A DNA stretch of 64,000 nucleotides, taken from Bacillota bacterium. GTDB taxonomy: Bacteria > Bacillota > Bacilli > Bacillales > Cytobacillaceae. The stretch lies in NCBI GenBank assembly GCA_030705955.1, contig JAUZPL010000005.1, forward strand, positions 35,985 to 99,984, read 5' to 3'. Shown piece by piece: positions 1 through 9,075 of this stretch (its first letter is position 1; each line of letters opens with the position of its first letter). A program made the translations under genes and the position numbers. Under the pieces are notes generated by a model. The model did no database searches and was not told where the DNA came from. It was given only the letters and a program-made list of their open reading frames with translations.

Positions 1-1
1 A

Positions 2-658
2 AAGGTACACGGGGTGAGTAGAAATAGAAAAGAATATTGGGATCGGTTACATGCCTTTAGCCAACTTGAAAATGGTCTTCTTATTCGGCAGTTTCCTTTA
101 ACAGGTAATATATCTAATGATTTTCGCTTTCATTTCAGAAATGCACTTGGAAGAGATGGATTGCTTGATCCAGAAAAAATAATGAAGGCACATTATTGGT
201 CATATTCACATTTGCCAGCCGGTTTACAAATAGGACTTGCACATGCGATTCGAAGATTATGTGAACGACCTAAAATAAGAAGACTTGCAAATGAAAATGA
301 CGAAGAAGTAAAAATCTTTTTATTTAGTCATAGCATGCAAATTCCAAAAAGTATCATTCAACTACTAGAAAAATTTGATTATTCCCAACATGTTCCTAAA
401 TTAGTTTTATATATTAATGAACAAAACGGACATCTTTCAAGATCAGATGCGGCCCTTTTACTGCTTTTAAATAATTTTGGAATTGACATTATTATCTACA
501 ATCCTTCTGGTCATAATGACATAGAAAATTATATAGAACTTGATTCTTTTGATACACATTGGCTAGAAGATGTTGTTTTTGAACAGGAATTTAAAGAGCC
601 ATCTATTTTGAAAAAAGTGCTTTTTCAAGGGATTTTAAAAAATTTCAAGGGAGATTGA
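2..658 (+). CDS. yceG: YceG-like protein, 3' part only
   Basis: The frame is open to the left window edge, so this is the C-terminal 218 residues of a longer protein; B. subtilis YceG is over 500 residues. The GTG at 14 is a possible but unlikely start. The C-terminal block reading THWLEDVVFEQEFKEPS is what I associate with the YceG family, whose biochemical role is unknown. It lies 4 nt before telA and upstream of two terD genes, the arrangement of the Bacillus yce stress cluster. I infer a role in toxic-anion or envelope stress from context only. Confidence 0.72.
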   Translation, partial: KVHGVSRNRKEYWDRLHAFSQLENGLLIRQFPLTGNISNDFRFHFRNALGRDGLLDPEKIMKAHYWSYSHLPAGLQIGLAHAIRRLCERPKIRRLANENDEEVKIFLFSHSMQIPKSIIQLLEKFDYSQHVPKLVLYINEQNGHLSRSDAALLLLLNNFGIDIIIYNPSGHNDIENYIELDSFDTHWLEDVVFEQEFKEPSILKKVLFQGILKNFKGD

Positions 659-662
659 AGAG

Positions 663-1763
663 ATGAATGTATCACCTAACCTTTCTACAAACACCGAGCT
701 TCAAGGAACAGAGGATAAATTAACGGAAACAAGGGTTTCTGATATAAAGCTTTCTCTTAGAAAGGAACCTGAAGTACAAAATTTAGTTAAAACCATTGAT
801 GAACGTGATCAAATTCAAGTTTTGGAATTTGGAAAAGAACCGGCTGTTCAAATTTCACGTTTTTCGGATCAAATTTTAAATAACATGCGAACAACGAAAA
901 TAGAGGATTCGGGAGAGCTTCTTAAACAGCTTGGTCGAATAATGGATAAATTTGATGCCAAAGACTTTCAAAAAACTTCAGGTGGAGTATTTGGAAAGCT
1001 ATTTAAAAAAGGTGAAAAACTTGTTGAAAAGCTTTTTGGAAAATATCAAACAATGGGGCAAGAAATAGATAAGGTATATGTAGAAATTTCGAAGTATCAG
1101 CATGAAATGGTTGATTCTACCAACATGCTTGAACAAATGTATGAGCAAAACTATCAATACTACTTAACTTTAGAAAAGTATATTGTTGCTGGCGAAATGA
1201 AGGTGGAAGAGCTAAAAAACAATCAGCTCCCACAACTTGAATCACGTGCAGCATCAGGAGATCAATTAGCTTCCATGCAATTGGATTCACTTAAAAATGT
1301 AATTGAATTATTAGAACAACGCATTTATGATTTGGAAATGGCAAAAATGGTTTCCTTGCAAACAGCACCGCAAATTCGTTTACTTCAAAGAGGAAACACC
1401 AAACTAATTGGTAAGATCAATTCAGCCTTTGTTACAACAATTCCAATTTTCAAAAATGGCCTCATACAGGCCGTTGCTGCAAAGAGGCAAAAACTAGTGG
1501 CTGATTCTTTGAGCGAGCTTGACCGCAGAACAAATGAAATGCTTCTAAGAAATGCCCAAAATATATCACAACAAAGCACTGATATTGCCAGACTTGCTGG
1601 AGGGCCAAGTATTAAAATAGAAACAATTGAAGAATCATGGAATATTATCATCAAAGGAATGGAAGAAACGAAAGCGATTGAAGAGGAAAATAAACGACTT
1701 CGTGAAGAGGGAACAAGGCGTTTAGTGCAATTACAGGAAAATTTTAAAAAATTAAAACAATAA
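663..1763 (+). CDS. yceH: TelA/YceH family toxic anion resistance protein
   Basis: A 366-residue soluble, strongly helical protein with no signal peptide. Heptad-rich stretches at about residues 40-100 and 130-230 and a conserved core LQTAPQIRLLQRGNTKLI fit the TelA family (PF05816), linked to tellurite and cell-envelope stress. The length matches the family (360-400). It begins 4 nt after yceG and is followed after about 20 nt by terD genes, so one transcript is likely. The molecular mechanism of TelA is not established, so the resistance label is by family only. Confidence 0.88.
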   Translation: MNVSPNLSTNTELQGTEDKLTETRVSDIKLSLRKEPEVQNLVKTIDERDQIQVLEFGKEPAVQISRFSDQILNNMRTTKIEDSGELLKQLGRIMDKFDAKDFQKTSGGVFGKLFKKGEKLVEKLFGKYQTMGQEIDKVYVEISKYQHEMVDSTNMLEQMYEQNYQYYLTLEKYIVAGEMKVEELKNNQLPQLESRAASGDQLASMQLDSLKNVIELLEQRIYDLEMAKMVSLQTAPQIRLLQRGNTKLIGKINSAFVTTIPIFKNGLIQAVAAKRQKLVADSLSELDRRTNEMLLRNAQNISQQSTDIARLAGGPSIKIETIEESWNIIIKGMEETKAIEEENKRLREEGTRRLVQLQENFKKLKQ

Positions 1764-1785
1764 TAAATTTTATGAGGTGAATAAA

Positions 1786-2394
1786 ATGGCTATTAATTTA
1801 CAAAAGGGTCAAAGAATTGATTTAACGAAAAGCAATCCCGGCCTTTCAAAATTGTTGGTTGGATTAGGATGGGACCCAGTCCAAAGTGGTGGAGGAGGGT
1901 TTTTTGGCTCCTTATTTGGCGGTGGAAGTGCCCCAAATATAGACTGTGATGCATCTGTTTTAATGCTTGGCGAAAATGATAAGCTTCAAAACAACAATAA
2001 TGTTGTTTATTTTGGAAATTTAAAAAGTAAGTGCAGCAGTGTTCAGCATTCTGGAGATAATCTAACTGGTGCTGGCGATGGTGATGACGAACAAATTTTG
2101 GTAGACTTAAGTAAAGTTCCTGCAAATGTACATAAACTTGTTTTTGTTGTAACGATTTACGATGCTGTTAAAAGAAGACAGCATTTTGGTATGATTCGAA
2201 ATGCCTTTATTAGAATTGTTAATCATACAAACCAACAGGAATTGCTTCATTACAACTTATCAGATGATTATAGTGGCAAAACAGCTCTTATTGCTGGGGA
2301 AATTTACCGTAATGGAAATGAGTGGAAATTTGGAGCTGTTGGAAATGGAACCAATTCAACAGGCCTTAGTGAAGTCGTCCGCTCTTATAGCTAA
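1786..2394 (+). CDS. TerD family protein, glycine-rich variant (YceC-like)
   Basis: A 202-residue TerD domain protein. The N-terminus [19 protein letters not shown] and the acidic block [10 protein letters not shown] carry the usual calcium-binding aspartates. A glycine-rich insert at about residues 28-50 ([13 protein letters not shown]) precedes the [10 protein letters not shown] core, which resembles YceC rather than the shorter YceD/YceE type. The ATG at 1786 is chosen over the in-frame GTG at 1777 because GAGGTGA at 1774-1780 gives proper spacing. It is a tandem paralogue of the next gene and probably acts in general stress resistance with TelA. Confidence 0.88.
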   Translation: MAINLQKGQRIDLTKSNPGLSKLLVGLGWDPVQSGGGGFFGSLFGGGSAPNIDCDASVLMLGENDKLQNNNNVVYFGNLKSKCSSVQHSGDNLTGAGDGDDEQILVDLSKVPANVHKLVFVVTIYDAVKRRQHFGMIRNAFIRIVNHTNQQELLHYNLSDDYSGKTALIAGEIYRNGNEWKFGAVGNGTNSTGLSEVVRSYS

Positions 2395-2425
2395 ATTTCA
2401 AAGATTTTCTAATGAGGTGAGATGT

Positions 2426-3004
2426 ATGGGTATAAATTTATCAAAAGGTCAAAGAATTGATTTAACAAAAACGAATCCTGGTTTGACAAAGGTTATTGTT
2501 GGGCTAGGTTGGGATACAAACCACTATCAAGGGGGATATGATTTTGATCTTGATGCTTCCGCATTTTTAGCAAACACGGACGGGAAGGTAACTGAGGACA
2601 GTGATTTTATTTTCTATAATAATTTAGTTCACTCATCTGGAAGTGTGGAACATACAGGTGATAATCGCACAGGGGAAGGCGATGGTGATGATGAACAAAT
2701 AAAAATCGACTTTAGTAAGGTTCCTTCTCATGTCTCTAGAATTGCGATTACGGTAACTATTCATGATGCAGAAGCCAGAAAACAAAATTTTGGCCAGGTC
2801 TCTAATTCCTTTGTCCGTGTAGTTGACGAAGTTAGTAATCAAGAAATCCTAAGGTTTGACCTTGGGGAAGATTTTTCTGTTGAAACAGCTGTTGTTATAT
2901 GTGAACTTTACCGCCATAATGGTGATTGGAAGTTTAATGCTGTAGGAAGCGGTTTTGCTGGTGGGTTGGCTGCATTATGTAAAAATTTTGGACTTCAAGT
3001 ATAA
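2426..3004 (+). CDS. TerD family protein (YceD/YceE-like)
   Basis: A 192-residue canonical TerD protein. It begins [15 protein letters not shown] and contains [10 protein letters not shown] and [14 protein letters not shown], the two acidic calcium-binding patches. The ATG at 2426 follows GAGGTGA at 2414-2420; the frame extends further upstream, but that stretch overlaps the preceding gene and has no homology. It lies 31 nt behind its paralogue, is the last gene of the cluster and is followed by a strong terminator. TerC (YceF) is not seen and may lie outside the window. Confidence 0.9.
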   Translation: MGINLSKGQRIDLTKTNPGLTKVIVGLGWDTNHYQGGYDFDLDASAFLANTDGKVTEDSDFIFYNNLVHSSGSVEHTGDNRTGEGDGDDEQIKIDFSKVPSHVSRIAITVTIHDAEARKQNFGQVSNSFVRVVDEVSNQEILRFDLGEDFSVETAVVICELYRHNGDWKFNAVGSGFAGGLAALCKNFGLQV

Positions 3005-3021
3005 GAATGTTTTTTCGTAAA

Positions 3022-3055
3022 AAAACTGTCGGAATTCGACAGTTTTCTTCTTTTT
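3022..3055 (+). terminator. Intrinsic terminator of the telA-terD cluster
   Basis: Perfect 10-bp stem (AAAACTGTCG at 3022-3031, CGACAGTTTT at 3037-3046), a 5-nt loop and a T-rich tail. Confidence 0.88.
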
Positions 3056-3130
3056 GAAGGAAAATTCTCTCTACATTTGATAAAATAGAAAGAACGATTT
3101 AGGTTTGAACATTGTAAGGGAGTGTCAGAT

Positions 3131-3925
3131 TTGAAACAATACTTAGAGCTATGTGAACATATATTAACAAATGGTCATGTTAAAGGGGATCGGACAGGCA
3201 CTGGAACCATCAGTACATTTGGATATCAGATGAGATTTAATTTAGAAGATGGATTTCCTCTTGTAACAACAAAGAAGCTTCATCTAAAATCAATCATTTA
3301 TGAATTGCTTTGGTTTTTAAAAGGTGATACGAATGTCGATTATCTACAGGAGAATGGGGTTCGTATTTGGAATGAATGGGCAGATGAATCTGGTGAATTA
3401 GGTCCAGTTTATGGACACCAATGGCGTTCTTGGACAGGGGCAGATGGAAAAACTGTAGACCAAATTAGTGAACTGATTGAGCAAATTAAAACAAATCCAA
3501 ATTCAAGAAGATTGCTTGTCAATGCCTGGAATGTTGCGGAGATTGATAAAATGGCATTACCACCTTGTCATTGCATGTTTCAATTTTACGTTGCGGATGG
3601 CAGGCTGTCTTGTCAATTATATCAGCGCTCAGCTGATGTATTTTTAGGAGTGCCCTTTAACATTGCCTCCTATGCCCTACTCACATTAATGGTGGCACAA
3701 GTGTGCGATTTGGAGCCAGGCGACTTTGTTCATACCTTTGGTGATGTGCATATTTATCAGAATCATCTTGAACAAGTTAAGATGCAATTAGAAAGAGATC
3801 CGCGTCCTCTTCCAAAAATGAAGATTAATCCTAAAGTTAAAGATATTTTCTCATTTGACTACAATGATTTTGTATTAGAGGAATATAATCCACATCCGCA
3901 CATTAAAGGGGCTGTTAGTGTATGA
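3131..3925 (+). CDS. thyA: Thymidylate synthase (ThyA type)
   Basis: Converts dUMP plus 5,10-methylene-tetrahydrofolate to dTMP and dihydrofolate. A 264-residue protein, exactly the ThyA/ThyB length. Catalytic cysteine in [13 protein letters not shown], nucleotide-binding [20 protein letters not shown], and the C-terminal PHIKGAVSV are all present. I choose the TTG at 3131 (MKQYLEL) because GGGAG at 3118-3122 is 8 nt away and relatives start with MKQY; the GTG at 3122 lies on the ribosome binding site. It overlaps dfrA by 4 nt, pairing dihydrofolate production with its re-reduction. Confidence 0.96.
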   Translation: MKQYLELCEHILTNGHVKGDRTGTGTISTFGYQMRFNLEDGFPLVTTKKLHLKSIIYELLWFLKGDTNVDYLQENGVRIWNEWADESGELGPVYGHQWRSWTGADGKTVDQISELIEQIKTNPNSRRLLVNAWNVAEIDKMALPPCHCMFQFYVADGRLSCQLYQRSADVFLGVPFNIASYALLTLMVAQVCDLEPGDFVHTFGDVHIYQNHLEQVKMQLERDPRPLPKMKINPKVKDIFSFDYNDFVLEEYNPHPHIKGAVSV

Positions 3926-4407
3926 TTTCCTATATTGTAGCCATGGATGAAAACAGGGTTATTGGAAAAGAAAATCAACTCCCATGGAGATTGCCAGAGG
4001 ATTTAAAATTTTTTAAGAGGGTGACCATGGGTCATCCGGTGGCAATGGGCCGAAAAACCTTTGAATCAATAGGTAGAAAGTTGCCAGGCAGGGAAAATAT
4101 GATTATTACAAGAAATCGTGAATTTCAGTGTGAGGACTGTACAATTTTTTATTCTGTACAAGATTTTGTAGAGGACTCCAAAAGACGAAATGAGGAAGTG
4201 TTTGTTATAGGCGGTGCAGAGATTTTTAAGGAATCCTTTCCCTTTGTTGATCGCCTCTATATAACCCATATCCACGAAAGATTTTCTGGAGATACTTTTT
4301 TTCCAGAATTTAATATACAAGAATGGATGTTGCAGTCTTGTGAAAAGGGTCCGAAAAATGAGCAAAATCCCTTTGATTATGAGTTTTGTATTTATAATAA
4401 AAGATAA
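3922..4407 (+). CDS. dfrA: Dihydrofolate reductase
   Basis: NADPH-dependent reduction of dihydrofolate to tetrahydrofolate. 161 residues, normal for chromosomal DHFR. N-terminal [18 protein letters not shown] with the conserved Trp and [25 protein letters not shown], and [13 protein letters not shown] are all diagnostic. It is translationally coupled to thyA by an ATGA overlap. A long bidirectional terminator follows. Confidence 0.96.
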   Translation: MISYIVAMDENRVIGKENQLPWRLPEDLKFFKRVTMGHPVAMGRKTFESIGRKLPGRENMIITRNREFQCEDCTIFYSVQDFVEDSKRRNEEVFVIGGAEIFKESFPFVDRLYITHIHERFSGDTFFPEFNIQEWMLQSCEKGPKNEQNPFDYEFCIYNKR

Positions 4408-4446
4408 CATTATAGGCATCGGCAATTTGCCGATGCCTATAATGTT
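4406..4446. terminator. Bidirectional terminator between dfrA and the convergent small gene
   Basis: Perfect 20-bp inverted repeat (4406-4425 and 4427-4446). It overlaps the stop codons of both flanking genes. Confidence 0.85.
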
Positions 4447-4684
4447 ACAAATAGTATCCGGTAGTCTGATACTCATTTAATCGATCTAACATAACCCGAA
4501 ATTCTTGTGGCTGGCAAAATTCTTCCTCATTGAGATGTGTTCTTACCCATTGAATTAATTCATTTGGCGTATTGAAATATTCACCACTTGTATCACTTTT
4601 ACGAATCATATATCTTCCATTATCATCGTCTACTGTAACTTCCACTGGAAGTGCTCCATCCAAACTACAAAGAGAAAATTCCAA
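4445..4684 (-). CDS. Small acidic hypothetical protein
   Basis: A 79-residue acidic soluble protein with no signal or membrane segment, convergent with dfrA. The start is taken as TTG at 4684 (MEFSLCSLDG) because AGGAAG lies about 9 nt upstream; a GTG three codons earlier is an alternative but overlaps that ribosome binding site. The sequence (DDDNGRYMIRKSDTSGEYF then NELIQWVRTHL) suggests a compact alpha/beta fold. I do not recognise the family. Confidence 0.6.
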   Translation of the reverse strand: MEFSLCSLDGALPVEVTVDDDNGRYMIRKSDTSGEYFNTPNELIQWVRTHLNEEEFCQPQEFRVMLDRLNEYQTTGYYL

Positions 4685-5013
4685 AAATATCACTTCCTAT
4701 TCTTTACGCAATGTATTTTTTCAATAGTATATGTTATTTACTTCTAATTTATATAAGAAAATAAGAATAATTATTGAAATATTTTAAAGATTCACAAAAG
4801 GAGTAAAGGTTGACTACATTTTCTATTATTGATAAATTTTGGATATAATAATACAACTTAACCACTTCGTCAAACGAAAAATATCACAATAACGTTACTT
4901 TTGTTGTATATTGTGAATTTCCTATGAATTTTATTTGAATTAAAAGACAGAACTGTTGATAAAATACTATAATCAATGTAGATTGATACAACTTGCGAGG
5001 GGGATGAAAATCC
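4685..5013 (+). promoter_or_regulatory. Intergenic promoter region of tatA
   Basis: No gene is seen in these 329 bases. TATAAT occurs at 4844-4849 and 4968-4973; the latter is 46 nt before the tatA start but has a poor -35. An inverted repeat TCACAATA (4884-4891) / TATTGTGA (4909-4916), separated by 17 nt, could bind a regulator; its half-sites resemble Rex/Fnr half-sites but face the opposite way to the Rex consensus. GAGGGGG just before 5014 is the tatA ribosome binding site. Confidence 0.35.
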
Positions 5014-5208
5014 ATGTTATCAAATATTGGCGTTCCAGGTTTAATTCTAATTTTAACTCTTGCGCTTATTATTTTTGGGCCTAAAAAACTTCCTGAAATC
5101 GGACGTGCTTTTGGTCAAACATTAAAAGAATTTAAAAAATCTACTAAAGAGCTAACGGAAGACGTAATGCAGGATATAGAAGAAGAAAAAAAGAATTTGA
5201 CCAAATAA
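5014..5208 (+). CDS. tatA: Sec-independent protein translocase TatA
   Basis: A 64-residue TatA protein: one N-terminal membrane helix (about residues 5-21), the [15 protein letters not shown] hinge and amphipathic helix, then a charged tail. TatA forms the pore for folded substrates with a twin-arginine signal. It stands 55 nt before tatC and just upstream of a Tat-dependent hydrogenase small subunit, so a dedicated TatA/TatC pair is likely; the DmsA-like enzyme near the window end is another candidate substrate. The hairpin after the gene may favour tatA over tatC transcript. Confidence 0.93.
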   Translation: MLSNIGVPGLILILTLALIIFGPKKLPEIGRAFGQTLKEFKKSTKELTEDVMQDIEEEKKNLTK

Positions 5209-5236
5209 AGGTGTAAGACTCGTCTTACACCTTTTT
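5207..5236 (+). terminator. Terminator or attenuator between tatA and tatC
   Basis: 12-bp stem (5207-5218 / 5223-5234) followed by a short T-run. Probably partial read-through, giving more TatA than TatC. Confidence 0.75.
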
Positions 5237-5262
5237 CTTCATTAAAAAAGCAGGGGACGAAA

Positions 5263-6024
5263 ATGAATGATGCAGAATTAAATTTAGTTGATCATTTAGA
5301 AGAACTTCGGAAACGAATTATTATCACAGCAATAGTATTTGCACTATTCTTTGTTGTTGGTTTCGTATACGTTATCGATATATATAAATGGTTTGTGAGA
5401 GGTCTTAATGTAAAATTATTGGTTTTAGGACCTAGTGATATTATTTGGATTTATTTTACGATTGCTACTGTTGTTGCAATTGTTGGAACAATTCCAATAT
5501 TAGCTATCCAAATTTGGTTATTTGTAAGGCCTGGTCTAAAACCTATTGAGAGAAAAATAACACTTACCTATGTTCCTGCACTTTTTTTTCTATTCATTTT
5601 AGGTTTGGCATTTGGGTATTTGGTTATTTTTCCAATGGTCTATAAGTTCCTAGTGAACTTAGGTGGGAATATGTTTGTCACCAGCTTTACGGTAGATCGA
5701 TATTTTCGTTTTATTATGAATATGACTATTCCTTTTGGTATACTATTCGAGCTTCCAGTCGTTGTCATGTTTCTTACTTCATTAGGTATTATTAATCCCT
5801 ATGTACTTTCAAAAATTCGGAAATATGCCTATTTTGTACTGGTTATTGTAGCAGTTGTTATAACACCGCCTGATTTTATGTCCGATTTTGTAGTTACGCT
5901 TCCTTTATTGTTACTATATGAAATAAGTATAAATTTATCAAAATTTGTATATCGTAAAAAATTAAAAATGAAAGCTAATGAAAGTACAGATGATGAGGAC
6001 AAAATCACCGATGTTACACAATAA
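5263..6024 (+). CDS. tatC: Sec-independent protein translocase TatC
   Basis: The receptor of the twin-arginine translocase, 253 residues with six predicted membrane helices. N-terminal LVDHLEELRKRIII is the TatC signature, and FRFIMNMTIPFGILFELPVV is the conserved fourth-helix region. It binds the RR motif of exported folded proteins. The tail after the last helix is charged and cytoplasmic. It ends at a strong terminator, so the hydrogenase genes need their own promoter. Confidence 0.95.
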   Translation: MNDAELNLVDHLEELRKRIIITAIVFALFFVVGFVYVIDIYKWFVRGLNVKLLVLGPSDIIWIYFTIATVVAIVGTIPILAIQIWLFVRPGLKPIERKITLTYVPALFFLFILGLAFGYLVIFPMVYKFLVNLGGNMFVTSFTVDRYFRFIMNMTIPFGILFELPVVVMFLTSLGIINPYVLSKIRKYAYFVLVIVAVVITPPDFMSDFVVTLPLLLLYEISINLSKFVYRKKLKMKANESTDDEDKITDVTQ

Positions 6025-6044
6025 AATAATATGTTTAAAAGTAG

Positions 6045-6080
6045 CCTTCAGAGTATGAACTCTGAAGGTTTTATTTTTTT
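6045..6080 (+). terminator. Terminator of tatA-tatC
   Basis: 10-bp stem CCTTCAGAGT / ACTCTGAAGG (6045-6054 / 6059-6068), ATGA loop and T-rich tail. Confidence 0.88.
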
Positions 6081-6263
6081 ACTAAAATCAAGAAAGGATT
6101 TGCTTATTTCCAACTTAAATACTAATAACAATATAAAAATATAGTTAAGAATTCTTTGTGTATATTTTTAGAAATTCAAGACTAAAGCCCTATTAATATG
6201 TTAAATTTACGCTGAAATCAAGTATTATACTTATTTTTCATGTTATATGGAGGGGAAAAGCGG

Positions 6264-7340
6264 ATGAAGAGACAGAAAACAGTATATGAAGCCGCAATCG
6301 ATCACGGGTTTACACGGCGTGACTTCCTGAAAATGTGTACAGCATTAGCAGCAACACTTGGGCTTGAATACACACAATCAGACAAAGTAGTTAAAGCCAT
6401 GGAAACAAACACAAGAGTACCGGTAATTTGGATGCAATTTCAGGATTGTACCGGATGTTCGGAATCGTTTATCCGTTCATCACAGCCAAAGACTGAAAGC
6501 GTTTTACTAGATATGATTTCACTTGAGTATTCTGAAGTTCTTTCTGCTCCATCTGGTTTCCAAGTTGAGAGCTCGATGGAACAGGTGTACAAGGATTATA
6601 AAGGTGAATATATCATTGCAGTTGAGGGAAGTATCCCAGATGATGATTCATTCTTAAGTGTTGGAGGGAAATCTGCAAAAGATACCTTCATAAAAATGGC
6701 TGAAGGAGCAAAGGCAATTATTGCTTATGGATCTTGCTCTTCATGGGGTGGAGTAGCTGCTGCTTATCCGAACCCTACAGGTGCCAAGCCAATTACAGCT
6801 CACGTGAAAAATACTCCGGTCATCCTTGTACCAGGCTGCCCACCAATAGCTGAGGTAATGACTGGTGTTATTGCCTATATTATTACGTTTGGGAAATTTC
6901 CAGAATTAGATCATCTTGGACGTCCAACATCTTTTTACCGGCACAGAATTCATGATAAATGTAACCGACGTGCTTATTTTGATGCAGGATTATTTGTTGA
7001 GAATTTTGATGATGAAGGTGCTAAGCAAGGATATTGTTTATATAAAGTTGGATGTAAAGGCCCAACTACATATAATTCCTGTGCTGAAATGCGTTGGAAT
7101 GGCGGCGTGAGCTATCCAATTCAATCAGGAAATCCATGTATTGGATGTTCTGAGAAAGGTTTCTGGGATAATGGGCCATTCTTTGAAAGAAGAGCAAAAA
7201 TTCCTGGAACACAAACAACTATTAATCCTGATGAGGTAGGATTAGCTGCCCTTGGACTAACTGCTGCCGGTATTGCTGTTCATGCTGCAGGAACAGTAGT
7301 CAAGAAAAAGAAAGACGACAAACGGGGTGAAGAAGAATGA
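6264..7340 (+). CDS. hyaA: [NiFe] hydrogenase small subunit, Tat-exported
   Basis: Carries the Fe-S relay from the NiFe site to cytochrome b. 358 residues with twin-arginine signal TRRDFLKM at about residues 17-24 and a C-terminal hydrophobic anchor (about 325-342). Cluster ligands: CTGCSES and YGSCSSWGG (proximal), the later His/Cys set, and NPCIGCSEKGFW. The proximal region has Gly where oxygen-tolerant Hyd-1-type enzymes have two extra cysteines (CTCC and SWGC). The ATG at 6264 has GAGGGG 8 nt upstream. It overlaps the large subunit gene by 4 nt. Confidence 0.94.
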   Translation: MKRQKTVYEAAIDHGFTRRDFLKMCTALAATLGLEYTQSDKVVKAMETNTRVPVIWMQFQDCTGCSESFIRSSQPKTESVLLDMISLEYSEVLSAPSGFQVESSMEQVYKDYKGEYIIAVEGSIPDDDSFLSVGGKSAKDTFIKMAEGAKAIIAYGSCSSWGGVAAAYPNPTGAKPITAHVKNTPVILVPGCPPIAEVMTGVIAYIITFGKFPELDHLGRPTSFYRHRIHDKCNRRAYFDAGLFVENFDDEGAKQGYCLYKVGCKGPTTYNSCAEMRWNGGVSYPIQSGNPCIGCSEKGFWDNGPFFERRAKIPGTQTTINPDEVGLAALGLTAAGIAVHAAGTVVKKKKDDKRGEEE

Positions 7341-9061
7341 GTGAACGCATAGTAGTAGATCCAATAACAAGAATAGAAGGCCACCTTCGTGTTGAAGTAA
7401 ATGTTGATGAAAGTGGTGTTATCAAGGAAGCATTTAGTTCAGGTACAGCAGTTAGGGGACTTGAATTAATTGTTCGAGATCGTGACCCACGTGATGTTTG
7501 GGCATATGTACAAAGAATTTGTGGAGTTTGTACAACCGTTCATGCTCTTGCATCCGTTCGATCAGTTGAAGATGCTCTGGGTATCAAAATTCCAAAAAAT
7601 GCTGAATTAATTCGAAATATCATGAACGAAGCTTTATATGTTCATGACCATGTTGTGCATTTCTATCATTTACACGCATTAGATTGGGTCGATGTGGTAA
7701 GTGCTACAAAAGCTAATCCAGCTGAAACTTCAAAGATTGCTCAATCAATTTCCAGTTGGCCAAAATCATCTCCAGGGTATTTCACTGATGTGCAAAATAA
7801 AGTAAAAAAACTTGTTGAGAGTGGTCAATTAGGTATTTTTGCAAATGGCTATTGGGGACATAAAGCCTATAAGCTTCCGCCTGAAGTAAACTTATTGGCA
7901 GTTGCCCATTATCTAGAAGCATTAGATTGGCAAAAGGAAATTGTTAAAATTCATACTATTTTAGGTGGGAAAAATCCACATCCACATTATGTTGTTGGTG
8001 GAATGGCTACTCCTCTTGATATTGATAGTGATAATGGTGTTAATGCTGAAAGATTAATGCATATTTCACAATTAATCGATCAAGGAAAAGATTTCGTAAA
8101 CCAAGTCTATATTCCAGACTTACTTGCAATAGGTTCTTTCTATAAGGATTGGACATATGGTGGCGGTGTCACAAACTACTTATGTTATGGGGACTTCTCT
8201 ACAAGTAGTGTCTATGATTATAAGAATTATAGAATGCCAAGAGGTGTTATCCTTAATGGTAACATTAATGAGGTTCTTGATATTGATTTGAAAGACTCTA
8301 AGCATGTTCAAGAGTTTATCGATCATTCTTGGTACACGTATGATGGCAAACAAGGTAATGGTGTTGGAAAACATCCATTCGATGGCGAAACTGCATTTAA
8401 CTATACTGGACCAAAAGCTCCATTTAAACAGTTAGATACAGATAAAGAATATACATGGTTGAAAACACCACGCTGGAAAGAGAATTCAATGGAAACAGGT
8501 CCGTTGGCAAGAATGATGGTCGGCTATGCTTCAGGAAAAGACGAAATTGTTAATATTGTAGATGATACTTTGAAGAAGCTGAACCTTCCAATTTCAGTAT
8601 TGCATTCAGCACTAGGCCGTACTGTTGCCCGTGGTCTTGAAACCTCATTGATTGCAGGCTGGTTACGTAATGATATGGATGAACTCTTAAAGAATATTAA
8701 GAGTGGTGACCAAGTTACATTTGACCGTACTAAGTGGGAGCCAAGTACGTGGCCTAAAAACGCAAAAGGTGTTGGCTGGATGGAAGCACCACGCGGAGCG
8801 CTAGGACATTGGATTGAAATTGAAAATGGCAAAACGAAAAACTATCAAGCTGTTGTTCCATCTACATGGAATGCTTCACCAAAAGATCATAAAGGTCAAG
8901 TAGGTGCCTATGAAGCAGCATTAACTGGTACTCTTATGTTAAATAAAGAACAGCCATTGGAAATCATGCGCATTATCCATTCCTTTGATCCTTGTCTCGC
9001 TTGTGCTGTACACTTAACGGATTTGGAAACAAATAATACGACTGAAATAAAATTAGGTTAG
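7337..9061 (+). CDS. hyaB: [NiFe] hydrogenase large (catalytic) subunit
   Basis: Holds the NiFe(CN)2CO centre that oxidises H2. 574 residues. N-terminal RIEGHLRVEV, the L1 ligand pair RICGVCTTVH, and the C-terminal L2 pair DPCLACAVH are all present. The last 15 residues after that histidine are the peptide expected to be removed by the maturation protease. No signal peptide, so it should be co-exported with the small subunit by Tat. The motifs place it in group 1 (membrane-bound uptake) hydrogenases; I cannot assign the subgroup without a tree. Confidence 0.96.
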   Translation: MSERIVVDPITRIEGHLRVEVNVDESGVIKEAFSSGTAVRGLELIVRDRDPRDVWAYVQRICGVCTTVHALASVRSVEDALGIKIPKNAELIRNIMNEALYVHDHVVHFYHLHALDWVDVVSATKANPAETSKIAQSISSWPKSSPGYFTDVQNKVKKLVESGQLGIFANGYWGHKAYKLPPEVNLLAVAHYLEALDWQKEIVKIHTILGGKNPHPHYVVGGMATPLDIDSDNGVNAERLMHISQLIDQGKDFVNQVYIPDLLAIGSFYKDWTYGGGVTNYLCYGDFSTSSVYDYKNYRMPRGVILNGNINEVLDIDLKDSKHVQEFIDHSWYTYDGKQGNGVGKHPFDGETAFNYTGPKAPFKQLDTDKEYTWLKTPRWKENSMETGPLARMMVGYASGKDEIVNIVDDTLKKLNLPISVLHSALGRTVARGLETSLIAGWLRNDMDELLKNIKSGDQVTFDRTKWEPSTWPKNAKGVGWMEAPRGALGHWIEIENGKTKNYQAVVPSTWNASPKDHKGQVGAYEAALTGTLMLNKEQPLEIMRIIHSFDPCLACAVHLTDLETNNTTEIKLG

Positions 9062-9075
9062 GAGGAGAGACTTAT

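Noticed and set aside
4884..4916. Rex operator upstream of tatA
   Set aside because: The half-sites face outward with 17 nt between them, opposite to TTGTGAA-N6-TTCACAA.
6081..6263. Fnr box upstream of the hydrogenase genes
   Set aside because: Best candidate (TGTGT-N6-TTAGA near 6157) matches only 6 of 10 key bases.
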